From positions 124,001-188,000 of the forward strand of contig NZ_JAVHTY010000002.1 of assembly GCF_031085165.1 (NCBI RefSeq): DNA of 64,000 bases. Direction: 5' to 3'. Each line of letters opens with the position of its first letter. Positions within the stretch are counted from its first letter, which is position 1. The notes under the pieces are model-generated. The model was not told the origin of the DNA, searched no databases, and saw only the letters and a list, made by a program, of their open reading frames with translations. The position numbers and the translations under genes were made by a program. Positions 25,854-34,270 of this stretch are shown here, in pieces. Source of the stretch: Pseudomonas sp. 102515 (GTDB taxonomy: Bacteria; Pseudomonadota; Gammaproteobacteria; Pseudomonadales; Pseudomonadaceae).

Positions 25854-26990
25854 GTGTCCGCTGCTGCCGTGCTGTCCGTTCCCGCCTTGCCCAGCCTGTC
25901 GCGATTGCGCGGCTGGGCCGCCCTGGCCGCTGCACTGGTGCTGGCCGGATGCAGCCTGACGCCCAGTTCCCAGGGACCGACCCGTTCGCCGGCCGAGGTG
26001 CGCGCCGAGCTCCTGCGGCTGCTGCCGGCCAACGTCGCGGATCGGCAGGGCTGGGCCAGCGATATCCAGACCGCCTTCAGCGCCCAGGGTCTCGAGCCCT
26101 CGACGGACAACCTCTGCGCCGTGCTGGCGGTGGCGGAACAGGAATCCACCTACCAGGTCGATCCGCCGGTGCCGGGGCTGGGACGCATCGCCCGCGAGGA
26201 GATCAATCGGCGCGCGGCGCGGGCCTATGTGCCCCAGCTGCTGGTGCGCACCGCGCTCAACCTCGACTCGCCCACCGGCAAGACCTACGCCCAGCGCCTG
26301 GACGCCGCCCGTACCGAGCGCGAGCTGAGTCTGATCTTCGAGGACTTCATCGCCATGGTGCCCCTGGGCGGCCAGCTGTTCGGGCGCTTCAATCCGGTAC
26401 GCACCGGCGGACCCATGCAGGTCAGCATCGACTTCGCCGAGGCCCATGCCCGCGGCTATCCCTATGACCGCGACGGTTCCATCCGCCACGAGGTGTTCAG
26501 CCGACGGGGCGGTCTCTATTTCGGCACGGCGCACCTGCTGGGCTATCCGGCGGACTATGCCACGCCGCTGTATCGCTTCGCCGATTTCAACGCCGGCTGG
26601 TACGCCAGTCGCAATGCCGCCTTCCAGAGCGCGGTAAGCCGGGCTACGGGGATGAAGCTGGCGCTGGATGGCGATCTGGTGGTGCCCGGTTCGCGGACCC
26701 AGGGCGAGACCGAGCGGGCGGTGAATCGCCTGGCGCCGGCCCTGGGCATGAGCGACATCGCCATCCGCCATGACCTGGAAGCGGGCGAATCCGAGGACTT
26801 CGCCAAGACCGATCTCTATGCCAAGGTCTATGCCCTGGCCGAGCGCAAGGCCGGTCGCAGCCTGCCGCGCGCCATCCTGCCGGGCATCACCCTGGAAAGC
26901 CCCAAGATCACCCGCACCCTGACCACCGCCTGGTTCGCCCAGCGGGTGGAGGAGCGTTGGCAGCGCTGCCGGGGCCGAGCCTCGCGCTGA
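25854..26990 (+). CDS. DUF1615 lipoprotein
   Basis: 378 aa from a GTG at 25854, preceded by CTGGAG. A longer in-frame start at 25788 would put 22 extra residues before the signal and is less likely. The lipoprotein signal ends in LVLAGCS. The rest matches the DUF1615 family: GWASDIQTAF, LCAVLAVAEQESTYQVDP, FNPVRTGGPMQVSIDFAE, GGLYFGTAHLLGYPADY and RFADFNAGWYASRNAAFQ. The AVAEQES glutamate resembles the catalytic Glu region of lysozyme-like (SLT) folds, so a cell-wall role is possible, but no function is established. Outer-membrane anchoring is expected because residue +2 is Ser. Confidence 0.85.
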   Translation: MSAAAVLSVPALPSLSRLRGWAALAAALVLAGCSLTPSSQGPTRSPAEVRAELLRLLPANVADRQGWASDIQTAFSAQGLEPSTDNLCAVLAVAEQESTYQVDPPVPGLGRIAREEINRRAARAYVPQLLVRTALNLDSPTGKTYAQRLDAARTERELSLIFEDFIAMVPLGGQLFGRFNPVRTGGPMQVSIDFAEAHARGYPYDRDGSIRHEVFSRRGGLYFGTAHLLGYPADYATPLYRFADFNAGWYASRNAAFQSAVSRATGMKLALDGDLVVPGSRTQGETERAVNRLAPALGMSDIAIRHDLEAGESEDFAKTDLYAKVYALAERKAGRSLPRAILPGITLESPKITRTLTTAWFAQRVEERWQRCRGRASR

Positions 26991-27129
26991 GCGGGGCAGG
27001 GGCCGAACGGCGTTTTCCAGGCGATGAGGGTCGGGGTGAACTATGGCAATTGGCCAGACTATTCGCCTACCATGGGGCGATGAAGCGGCCTCGCGCCGTG
27101 CGGTTCTGGTGTAGTCCCTAGAGGTCCAG

Positions 27130-27483
27130 ATGACCGATATCCCCGGCTCCCGGTTGACGCTCGTCGTCGACCAGCCCACCCCCACGGCCCGCCATCGGCT
27201 GCCGCCCCGCCAACAGGCCAAGGCCCTGCGGCTGCTGCGCACCCTGGGCCTCGAGGCCGATACCCCGCCCGAACTGGTGCTGGCCTGGCTGGAGCGCCGC
27301 GACGGCGGCTGCTCGCTGCCGGAAGCGGCGCGCCAGATCGGCCTGGGCAACTGGCTGGGGATCACCACCAGCCTGGCCGATCTCACCCAGAATCTGGCAC
27401 GCTTCGAAGCGGCCTACGCCTTGGAAAGCGTGCTCGACTCCCTGACCGTCCTGGTCGAGCAGTCGCCGCCCGAGTCCCGCTAG
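27130..27483 (+). CDS. Small conserved hypothetical protein (117 aa)
   Basis: The reading frame starts at ATG 27130 after AGAGGTCCAG. The protein is hydrophilic and mostly helical, with LPPRQQAKALRLLRTLGLEADTPPELVLAWLERRDGG followed by EAARQIGLGNWLGITTSLADLTQNLARFEAA. I do not recognise the family; the composition suggests a cytoplasmic helical protein. Its TAG stop codon is formed by the first three bases of an inverted-repeat-bounded element (27481-27626). Confidence 0.6.
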   Translation: MTDIPGSRLTLVVDQPTPTARHRLPPRQQAKALRLLRTLGLEADTPPELVLAWLERRDGGCSLPEAARQIGLGNWLGITTSLADLTQNLARFEAAYALESVLDSLTVLVEQSPPESR

Positions 27484-27626
27484 GTTCTGTGCGAAAGGCG
27501 CCTGCGCATCGGTGAGGCGTCGTTGAAAAACGCATTCGGAATGCTCCTTTACCCTCGTAAACTCCGCATCCTCAGCGTCTTTCGCCTAGCCTGACCTTCG
27601 CTCGGCGACTTTCCCTGCAGAACCTA
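27481..27626. repeat. 146-bp element bounded by perfect 9-bp inverted repeats
   Basis: TAGGTTCTG (27481-27489) and CAGAACCTA (27618-27626) are perfect inverted repeats. Inside are GCGAAAG/CTTTCGC, GCATTCGGAATGC (self-complementary) and GTTGAAAAACGC. The element fills the whole gap between two convergent genes and its ends provide the TAG stop of each. It could be a MITE-like or attC-like element or a folded RNA terminator. No coding content is seen. Confidence 0.6.
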
Positions 27627-28703
27627 AAGGCCAGCACCGCGGATGTTGACGTAGAGGCTGTACAGGGAGTGGGAACCGGCCATGAACAGCCGGTTGCCTT
27701 CCGGCCCGCCAAAGCACAGGTTGGGGCAGCGTTCCGGCAGGTGGATGTGACCGAGCGCCTTACCACTGGGATCGAAGACGCGAACGCCATCGAGGGCTTC
27801 GGGCTTGGCCGCCGGCGCGCCACTGCTGCCCCAGCCGCACCAGAGATTGCCCGCCACATCGCACTTGATGCCGTCCAGGGCGCCATATTCCAGCGCCTCG
27901 ATGTGCTTGCGGCGGTCGCCTAGGCTGCCGTCGTCCTTGACGGTATAGGCCCACACCAGGCGATTGGGCTTGGCGCGGCCCTCGACCACATAGAGCAGTT
28001 TCTCGTCCGGCGAGAAGGCCAGGCCGTTGGGGCCGTTGAGGTCGCCGATCACCCGGGTCACCGCCAGGCTCTCGCCGTCGATGCGATAGACCGCATCGGG
28101 CTGCTCGGTCTTGACCCGGTGGCCCTCGTAGTCGCTGTTGGCCTGGAACGGCGGATCGCTGAACCAGATGGAACCGTCACGCTTGACCACCACGTCGTTG
28201 GGCGAATTGAACGGCTTGCCTTCGAAGTTATCGGCCAGCACCGTGAGGCGCCCGTCGTGCTCGGTGCGGGTGACCCGCCGACCGAGGCCGTGGGTGGTGG
28301 AGCCTTCACAGGCGATCAACCGGCCCTGCCGGTCGCGGGTCAGGCCGTTGGCGAAATTCGACTGGGCGCGATAGGTGTCCAGTCGGCCACTGACCTCATC
28401 CCAGCGCACGATGCGGTTGTTGGGGATGTCGCTCATCAGCAGGTAGTTGCCATCGCCGATCCAGACTGGCCCTTCGGCCCAGCGCAGGCCGGTGGCCAGG
28501 CGCTCGATGCTGGCGTTGAACAGCCGCAATTCCAGGAAGCGGTCGTCGAGGATCTCGATCAGCGGATCGGGATAGCGTTGGCTCAGGGGTTCGGCGGCGC
28601 GGGCGAGACCCGGCAGCGTGAGGGCGGCGCCGCAGACCAGGCCGCCCTGGAGCAGCCGGCGACGTGACAATGGCCGGGCGAGACCCGGGGAGGAGTCGTG
28701 CAT
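27624..28703 (-). CDS. SMP-30/gluconolactonase-family protein, Tat-exported
   Basis: 359 aa with a twin-arginine signal (SRRRLLQGGLVCGAALTLPGLARA, about residues 13-36). The six-bladed propeller of the SMP-30/gluconolactonase family follows: WAEGPVWIGDGNYLLMSDIPNNRIVRW, the metal-ligand segments NSPNDVVVKRDGSIWFSDPPF and GPNGLAFSPDEKLLYV, and ALDGIKCDVAGNLWCGWG. The Glu, Asn and Asp that bind the divalent ion are present. The expected activity is hydrolysis of a sugar lactone in the periplasm. A palindrome closely similar to the one upstream of glucarate dehydratase lies 72 bases upstream. The stop codon lies in the inverted-repeat element. Confidence 0.88.
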   Translation of the reverse strand: MHDSSPGLARPLSRRRLLQGGLVCGAALTLPGLARAAEPLSQRYPDPLIEILDDRFLELRLFNASIERLATGLRWAEGPVWIGDGNYLLMSDIPNNRIVRWDEVSGRLDTYRAQSNFANGLTRDRQGRLIACEGSTTHGLGRRVTRTEHDGRLTVLADNFEGKPFNSPNDVVVKRDGSIWFSDPPFQANSDYEGHRVKTEQPDAVYRIDGESLAVTRVIGDLNGPNGLAFSPDEKLLYVVEGRAKPNRLVWAYTVKDDGSLGDRRKHIEALEYGALDGIKCDVAGNLWCGWGSSGAPAAKPEALDGVRVFDPSGKALGHIHLPERCPNLCFGGPEGNRLFMAGSHSLYSLYVNIRGAGL

Positions 28704-28774
28704 GGGACAGGTCCTTGATTGTTATTGTTAGACGAGGCGATACGCGTCAGCTCGGCGAGACAGGCATATCGTAC

Positions 28775-28787
28775 GACATCATATGTC
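28775..28787. promoter_or_regulatory. Palindromic operator candidate upstream of the gluconolactonase
   Basis: GACATCATATGTC is a 13-bp palindrome (GACAT/ATGTC, 3-base centre). Ten of 13 positions equal the site upstream of glucarate dehydratase (9211-9223), and the differing outer bases change as a complementary pair. Binding by one shared GntR-type regulator is inferred. Confidence 0.45.
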
Positions 28788-28819
28788 TTGTGGCGGAGTG
28801 CGCCAACCCAGGATCCGTT

Positions 28820-30067
28820 CTACTCGGCGTCCAGTACCAGGCAGGTGCGGGCACGGCCCTGGCGCTTGGCCTGATAGAGGCGGCGATCGGCTTCGTGCAG
28901 GAAGCCTTCGAGGTCGTTGGCGACGCCGCTGAAGACTCCGGCGCTGAACGACAGTGGCGGGGCGCCCGGTGCATAGGTCTGGGCGTGGCAGTAGCGCCGC
29001 AGCAGGTCCAGCGCCTGCAGCAACTGCTCCGGGGGCATCCGGCTGACCAGGGCGAATTCCTCGCCGCCCAGGCGGCCGGTCAGGTCCTGGGGCAGGGTGC
29101 GGGCCAGCGCCTGGGCAAAGACCACCAGGGCGCTGTCACCGCTGGCATGGCCGTGTTCGTCGTTGATGCGCTTGAAGTGATCCAGGTCGAGCATGGCCAC
29201 GCTCAAGGTGTGGCCCTCGCGTTCTGCCTGGCGAAACAGCTCTTGGGCCTGATCCTGGAAGGCACGCCGATTGCGCAGCCCGGTGAGGGAATCGTACTGG
29301 GCGGCATGGGTGAGGGCGCGCATCAGATCCCGCCGCTCCAGGGTCGAGACCACCCGGCAGTTGAGTTCCTCGGGGCAGAAGGGCTTGCGCAGGAAGTCGT
29401 CGGCGCCCTGCTTGATGAACTTGGCGCTGAGCGAGCCCTTCTCGTCGGCCGACAGGCCGATGATGCTGAGGTCGTGGCGGCGCAGCTTCTGCCGCAGCAA
29501 CTGCACCAGTTCGAAGCCGCTGAGGCCGGGCATGCTGTGGTCCACCACCAGCAGGTCGATGTCCGGCTGCTCCTGCAGCAGGCGCAGCGCCTCGTTGCCG
29601 TCGCAGGCGTCCAGCAACTGGTAGCGATGGGGCGTCAGCACGTGGCGGATGTAGTTGCGGGTGGCGTCGGAGTCCTCGGCGATGAGGATCTTGACCGCGG
29701 TATTACTGTCCAGCCGGCGCAGCAGCCGGAAGGCGAATTCGTAGGAGTACTGGCTTTCCTTGAGCACATAGTCGACCACGCCCTTGGTCAGCAGGTCGTC
29801 GCGCCGGCGCTCGTCGTAGGAACCGCTGAGGACGATGCAGGGCAGGCGATAGCGCAGCACCAGGTCGACGCTTTCGCCATTGGGCGCATCGGGCAGGTTG
29901 AGATCCACGAGGGCGGCGAAGAACAGGTCGGCCGAGGTTTCCAGCATCAGCTCGGCTTCGGCCAGGGTGGCGCAGAACACCGGCTCGAAGTCGCGCTGCT
30001 GACGAAAGAGGTGCGCCAGAATCTTGAGGACCATGGGGCTGTCTTCGATGACCAGGATGGAGCGCAC
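28820..30067 (-). CDS. Response regulator diguanylate cyclase (REC-REC-GGDEF)
   Basis: 415 aa. The first receiver (1-120) has IEDS near the N-terminus, phospho-acceptor Asp in LVDLNLPD and a KES lysine. The second (about 125-245) has LIAEDSD, LVVDHSMPG and RKPF, so both look phosphorylatable. The GGDEF domain (about 250-410) has DLDHFKRIND and active site RLGGEEF. It makes c-di-GMP under control of a histidine kinase that is not encoded nearby. It is the last of three same-strand c-di-GMP genes (28820-33282), separated by 83-120 bases, so each may have its own promoter. Confidence 0.92.
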   Translation of the reverse strand: MRSILVIEDSPMVLKILAHLFRQQRDFEPVFCATLAEAELMLETSADLFFAALVDLNLPDAPNGESVDLVLRYRLPCIVLSGSYDERRRDDLLTKGVVDYVLKESQYSYEFAFRLLRRLDSNTAVKILIAEDSDATRNYIRHVLTPHRYQLLDACDGNEALRLLQEQPDIDLLVVDHSMPGLSGFELVQLLRQKLRRHDLSIIGLSADEKGSLSAKFIKQGADDFLRKPFCPEELNCRVVSTLERRDLMRALTHAAQYDSLTGLRNRRAFQDQAQELFRQAEREGHTLSVAMLDLDHFKRINDEHGHASGDSALVVFAQALARTLPQDLTGRLGGEEFALVSRMPPEQLLQALDLLRRYCHAQTYAPGAPPLSFSAGVFSGVANDLEGFLHEADRRLYQAKRQGRARTCLVLDAE

Positions 30068-30187
30068 CGGTAACTCCTGCAGGACAAAGAACGGCCGAGG
30101 GCGGGTCTGACGTCAGATGAAGCGATCATTCGCCTAGGCGTATCGGCCAAGGGATCGGCGACTTGAATGGTCGCCGATCCTTTCCGT

Positions 30188-31441
30188 TTAGCTGTCCTGC
30201 AGGCCTTCCAGCCGGCGCTGGCGGGGCAGGCGCAGGGCGTCGTCGCGCGGCAGCGGACGGCTCAGCAGGTTGCCCTGCACCTTGTCCACCTGCAGCGCCT
30301 TGAGCGCTTCCAGTTCGGCGAGGGTCTCCACCCCCTCGGCGATCACCTCCTTGTGGGTCTCGCGGGCGAAGGCGATGATCGCCGAAGCCAGCGCCCGGCG
30401 CTCGGCGTCGCGATCGATGTCGCGCACCAGGCTCATGTCCAGCTTGATCATGTCCGGACGCAGCCGGAGGATATGCCTCAGGCTCGAATAGCCGGCGCCG
30501 GCATCGTCGATGGCCAGGCGCACGCCCTGGGCGCGCAGCGGTTGCAACTGGGCGTGCAGGGCGTCGTAATCCTCGACCTCGGCATGTTCGGTGATCTCCA
30601 GCACCAGGCGTCCCGGCGCGGTGCCAGCCAGCAGTGCCGGCAACCGACCGCCGAGGATGGTCTGCGGCGAACAGTTCATGGTCAGGTAGCTGTCATCCGG
30701 CAGGCTCTGCAGCCCCTGCAGGGCAAAGCGCATGGCGCACTCTTCGAGTTCATCGCCGAGGCCGATGGCGCTGGCCTCGGAAAACCACAGATCTGGACTG
30801 CGCTGCGGCAGGCAGTGGAAGCGCGACAGCGATTCCCAGCCGGCGATGCGCAGATCGTTCAGATGATAGATCGGCTGGTAGACGATGCTGGGCTGGTGGG
30901 CGGCCACCGCGCCCTGGATGCGCTGGCGCATCTCCACCTGGCCGCGGCGGCTGGAGACGTCCAGGCTGAGGCGATCGGCCACCAGTTCGGCGAAGGTCCG
31001 CACCAGCTCCAGGTCACGGGGACTCAGGGTCGGATCGGGCTGGTACTTGAAGCAGCAGAAGGTGCCATAGAGCTCGCCATCGCTGAGTCGCACGGGCACG
31101 CTCAGGTGCGCGCCGATGGGCACGCTGCGGGTCTCCGGGATCAGTCGCGCAGGGCCGATGGCGCGGGTATCGGGGATGAGTTCGGGCAGATGGCCGGTGA
31201 CCACCTGCTGACAATAGCCCTGGCTGAGCGGCAGGACATCACCCGCCTTGATCGGCGCATCGAGCACGGCATCGACATTGCGAAAGACCCGGTCCTGCTG
31301 GCGGAATTCGGCCAGGAAGGCCACGTCCATGTCCAGATGGGTACGCAGCGCGTGCAGCACCTTGTCGATGCAGCCCTGGCTGCTCAGCGTGCCGGTATCC
31401 AGGCCAACCACGTCCAACAACTCGGTAGCTGATTCCCTCAT
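30188..31441 (-). CDS. GAF-EAL c-di-GMP phosphodiesterase
   Basis: 417 aa. A GAF domain occupies about 15-160 (MDVAFLAEFRQQDRVFRNVD, YGTFCCFKY), and an EAL domain about 175-400. The motif reads ESL (GWESLSRF) in place of EAL, which keeps the metal-binding Glu. Other catalytic residues are intact: Asn in TMNCSP, Glu in LEITEH, DDAGAGYS, Lys in MIKLDMSL and Glu in IAEGVET. It should hydrolyse c-di-GMP to pGpG in response to a small ligand bound by the GAF domain. There is no membrane segment. Confidence 0.9.
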   Translation of the reverse strand: MRESATELLDVVGLDTGTLSSQGCIDKVLHALRTHLDMDVAFLAEFRQQDRVFRNVDAVLDAPIKAGDVLPLSQGYCQQVVTGHLPELIPDTRAIGPARLIPETRSVPIGAHLSVPVRLSDGELYGTFCCFKYQPDPTLSPRDLELVRTFAELVADRLSLDVSSRRGQVEMRQRIQGAVAAHQPSIVYQPIYHLNDLRIAGWESLSRFHCLPQRSPDLWFSEASAIGLGDELEECAMRFALQGLQSLPDDSYLTMNCSPQTILGGRLPALLAGTAPGRLVLEITEHAEVEDYDALHAQLQPLRAQGVRLAIDDAGAGYSSLRHILRLRPDMIKLDMSLVRDIDRDAERRALASAIIAFARETHKEVIAEGVETLAELEALKALQVDKVQGNLLSRPLPRDDALRLPRQRRLEGLQDS

Positions 31442-31524
31442 ATCCTCACTCCCGGGAAACTACGACCTGAACCAGTGTAGAGCCTGGAATGAATTTGTCA
31501 GTCAAATGACTTCATCCGTTCGGC

Positions 31525-33282
31525 TTAACCCTGTTCGGCGTACCAGGCCTCGAAGGCGGGCAGAGCCATGGGCCGGGCCAGCAGATAGCCCTGGACCTCG
31601 TCGCAGCCGGCTTCCTGCAGGAAGGCCAGCACGTCCGGCGTCTCTATCCCTTCGGCGACGCTGCGATAGCCGAGCTTGCCGATCAGCATCAGCAGCGCCC
31701 TGACCACCTCCTGCTTGCGTGGATCCTGGGGCAGGTCATGGATCAGCGAGCGGTCGAGCTTGACGCTGGTGACCGGCAATTCGTACAGGTAGGCGAAGTT
31801 GCTGTAGCCGCTGCCAAAGTCGTCGATGGCGATCTCCAGGCCCAGCTCACGCAGGGCATGCAGCTGGGCGATGGCCTCCGGATTGCGTTTCAGCCATTCG
31901 CCTTCGGTGATCTCCACTTCCAGCCGCCGCGGATCGACGCCCTGGCGCTGGCAGGTCTCGCGTAGCAGGTCCACCAGATCGCCCTCGTCGAAATCCCGCG
32001 GCGACAGGTTGAGCGACAGCCGCCCCTGGTAGCGACGGTCCCAGCGCGCCAGCTGGGTGACGGCGGTGCGGATCACCCAGCGGGTGACGCTGTGGATCAG
32101 TGCGGTCTTCTCGATGGCCGGAATGAAATCGCCGGGGGCGATGGGGCCGAGTTGCGGATGCGTCCAGCGCAACAGGGCTTCGGCGCTGCATAGCCGGCGC
32201 CCGGGCAGTGCCAGGCGCGGCTGGAAGGCCAGGCTGAAGTCGCCGCGTTCGAGGGCCTCGGGAAGCTGCCGGACCAGCTGGAAGATCCGCTGGAAGGCTT
32301 CGTCCTGGGGGCGCTCGTAGAGTCCCCAGTGGCGGGTGCTCAGGGCGGCCTGGTTGACGGCTACCATGGCCTTGCGCAGCAGGTCGCGCACCTCGCCCGG
32401 GTTGAGCTCGAAGGGCACCACGCCGGCCTTTACCGGCGGATCGATGGGAATCCGGTCGGCCTGGACCGGGGTCCGCAACTGGGCGATCAGGGCTTCCAGC
32501 AGCGGCGGGTAGTCGTAGTTCGCGGGCAACAGAAAGGCGAATCTCTTGGTGTCCACGTGATAGACCTTGGCCCGCTCGCTCAGGGCGTCGCACAGGCGCA
32601 GGGCCAGGCTGCGCAGAAAGGTCTCGAAGGGCCACATGCCCTGGGCCAGGACCAGCTGCTCCTTCCAGTGGGTTTCCAGCGGATCCACCAGCACCAGCAG
32701 GCGCGCCTCGCCGGGATGGAGTTCGGTCAACTGGGCCACATCGGCTTGGAACTGCTGCCGATTGGGCAGGCCGCTGACCGGATCGCGCCGGCGCAGGTGC
32801 TGACGCAGGACGATGAGTCGCATCACCTGGGCGGCGAAATCGTCCAGGCGCTTGCGTTCCGTCGCCGTCAGCTGGCGCGGTTGGTTGTCGAGGATGCAGA
32901 GGCTGCCGATGGCATAGCCGGCCTCGGTGACCAGGGCCGAGCCGGCATAGAAGCGCACGAGCGGCGCCTTGACCACCAGGGGGTTGTGGCTGAAGCGGGT
33001 ATCGCAGCGGGCATCGTTGATCTCCATCCGGCCATCCTCGGCCTGGATGGTGTGGGCACAGAAGGCATCCTCTACCGGCATCTGCGCGAGGTCGAAGCCG
33101 ACGCGGGCCTTGAACCACTGGCGGTCGCGGTCAACCAGACTGATCAGCGCGGTCGGCACATTGAAGCTGCTGGCGACCAGTTCGCAGAGGCGATCGAATT
33201 CCTCCGCCGGCGCCGAGTCGAGCAGCTCCAGTGCATGCAGGGCGTTGAGGCGGTCATCTTCGTACTGCAGTGGGTCGGCCAT
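31525..33282 (-). CDS. GAF-GGDEF-EAL dual-domain c-di-GMP protein
   Basis: 585 aa. The GAF domain (about 20-160) carries [18 protein letters not shown] and AFCAHTI. The GGDEF region (about 175-320) is degenerate: where GGDEF is expected it reads [11 protein letters not shown], so it should not make c-di-GMP. The EAL domain (about 335-580) has [36 protein letters not shown] and AEGIET, a full catalytic set. A phosphodiesterase is predicted. It is first in the three-gene c-di-GMP run and faces a HAD dehalogenase gene. Confidence 0.9.
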   Translation of the reverse strand: MADPLQYEDDRLNALHALELLDSAPAEEFDRLCELVASSFNVPTALISLVDRDRQWFKARVGFDLAQMPVEDAFCAHTIQAEDGRMEINDARCDTRFSHNPLVVKAPLVRFYAGSALVTEAGYAIGSLCILDNQPRQLTATERKRLDDFAAQVMRLIVLRQHLRRRDPVSGLPNRQQFQADVAQLTELHPGEARLLVLVDPLETHWKEQLVLAQGMWPFETFLRSLALRLCDALSERAKVYHVDTKRFAFLLPANYDYPPLLEALIAQLRTPVQADRIPIDPPVKAGVVPFELNPGEVRDLLRKAMVAVNQAALSTRHWGLYERPQDEAFQRIFQLVRQLPEALERGDFSLAFQPRLALPGRRLCSAEALLRWTHPQLGPIAPGDFIPAIEKTALIHSVTRWVIRTAVTQLARWDRRYQGRLSLNLSPRDFDEGDLVDLLRETCQRQGVDPRRLEVEITEGEWLKRNPEAIAQLHALRELGLEIAIDDFGSGYSNFAYLYELPVTSVKLDRSLIHDLPQDPRKQEVVRALLMLIGKLGYRSVAEGIETPDVLAFLQEAGCDEVQGYLLARPMALPAFEAWYAEQG

Positions 33283-33503
33283 CGGACTAGCTCAAGAGGA
33301 CGGACAGGCCTGGCAGGAGTTCCAGGCGCATCTTCGAAGACCGGAGTGCCAGTCGAGCCGAGCGAGTGGTCGACAGGAGGCGGGTTGACCGGGGGTATCG
33401 GCTGGAAATCATAAGACTTTAACTGTTTTCTCGCGTCTGCCAGTCCTGCAAACCTTAGCGCGGCTGCACCTCGATCGCGAGCCCTGGTCGAAGGAACATC
33501 CTC

Positions 33504-34196
33504 ATGCGAGTGCTTGCCATGACCCTGACCTGCCTGTTCGACATCAACGAGACCGTGCTCGACCTGTCCGCACTGGACGGCCTGTTCACCGAGCTGTTCG
33601 GTGATCCGCGGAGCCGCACGCTGTGGTTCGCCCAGACCCTGCAGAACGCCATGACCGCCGAACTCTGTAGCCGCCATGCGCCCTTCGAGGCCCAGGGCCA
33701 GGCGGCGCTGGACATGATCGGCGCTCGGCTCGGGCGTATGCCGACCACGGCCGACAAGCAACGCGTGGCCAAGGCGCTGAAGGAGCTGCCCGCCCATGCC
33801 GATGTCAGCACCGGCCTCGACTTCGCCCGGGCGCAGGGCGTGCGCTGCATCGCCTTTTCCAACAACGCCCGCGACGCTACCCAGGCACAGCTGGAATATG
33901 CCGGCCTGAGTGACGCCTTCGCCGACATCCTCTCCGCCGAGGACGCTGGCGCCAGCAAGCCCGCCACGGCCACCTATCACCAGGCCGCCGCCAGCCTCGG
34001 CGAGCCGGCCGAGCGCCTGTGGCTGGTCGCCGTCCATGCCTGGGACATCGCCGGCGCTCAGGCCGCCGGCTTCAAGGGCGCCCTGGTGCAGCGGCAGGCC
34101 GAGCAGGTGGCCAATCCCCTGGCGCCACCCGTGGTGACGGCAGGCGATCTGCAAGAGGCAGTGGCGCGCATTCTGGCGTACGAGGGCCGCAGCTAG
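33504..34196 (+). CDS. Haloacid dehalogenase-like (HAD) hydrolase, type II
   Basis: 230 aa. Motif I is CLFDINETVLDLSAL with the nucleophile Asp in FDINET, the L-2-haloacid dehalogenase pattern. Motif II is AFSNNARD, and motif III SAEDAGASKPATATYHQA is followed by VAVHAWDIAGAQAAGFKGALV. In true haloacid dehalogenases the last segment reads V(A/S)SH.WD; here VAVHAWD keeps His and Asp. The real substrate may be an organic acid or phosphate. The start at 33504 has AAGGAAC upstream; an in-frame ATG at 33519 is possible. It is a single gene. Confidence 0.85.
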   Translation: MRVLAMTLTCLFDINETVLDLSALDGLFTELFGDPRSRTLWFAQTLQNAMTAELCSRHAPFEAQGQAALDMIGARLGRMPTTADKQRVAKALKELPAHADVSTGLDFARAQGVRCIAFSNNARDATQAQLEYAGLSDAFADILSAEDAGASKPATATYHQAAASLGEPAERLWLVAVHAWDIAGAQAAGFKGALVQRQAEQVANPLAPPVVTAGDLQEAVARILAYEGRS

Positions 34197-34270
34197 CGGC
34201 CTGGCGTGCTAACGTCCGCGCCATCACCGGCCGGGTGCCGGTTTTTCAAGACAGTGAGAGTCGCCTTCCC

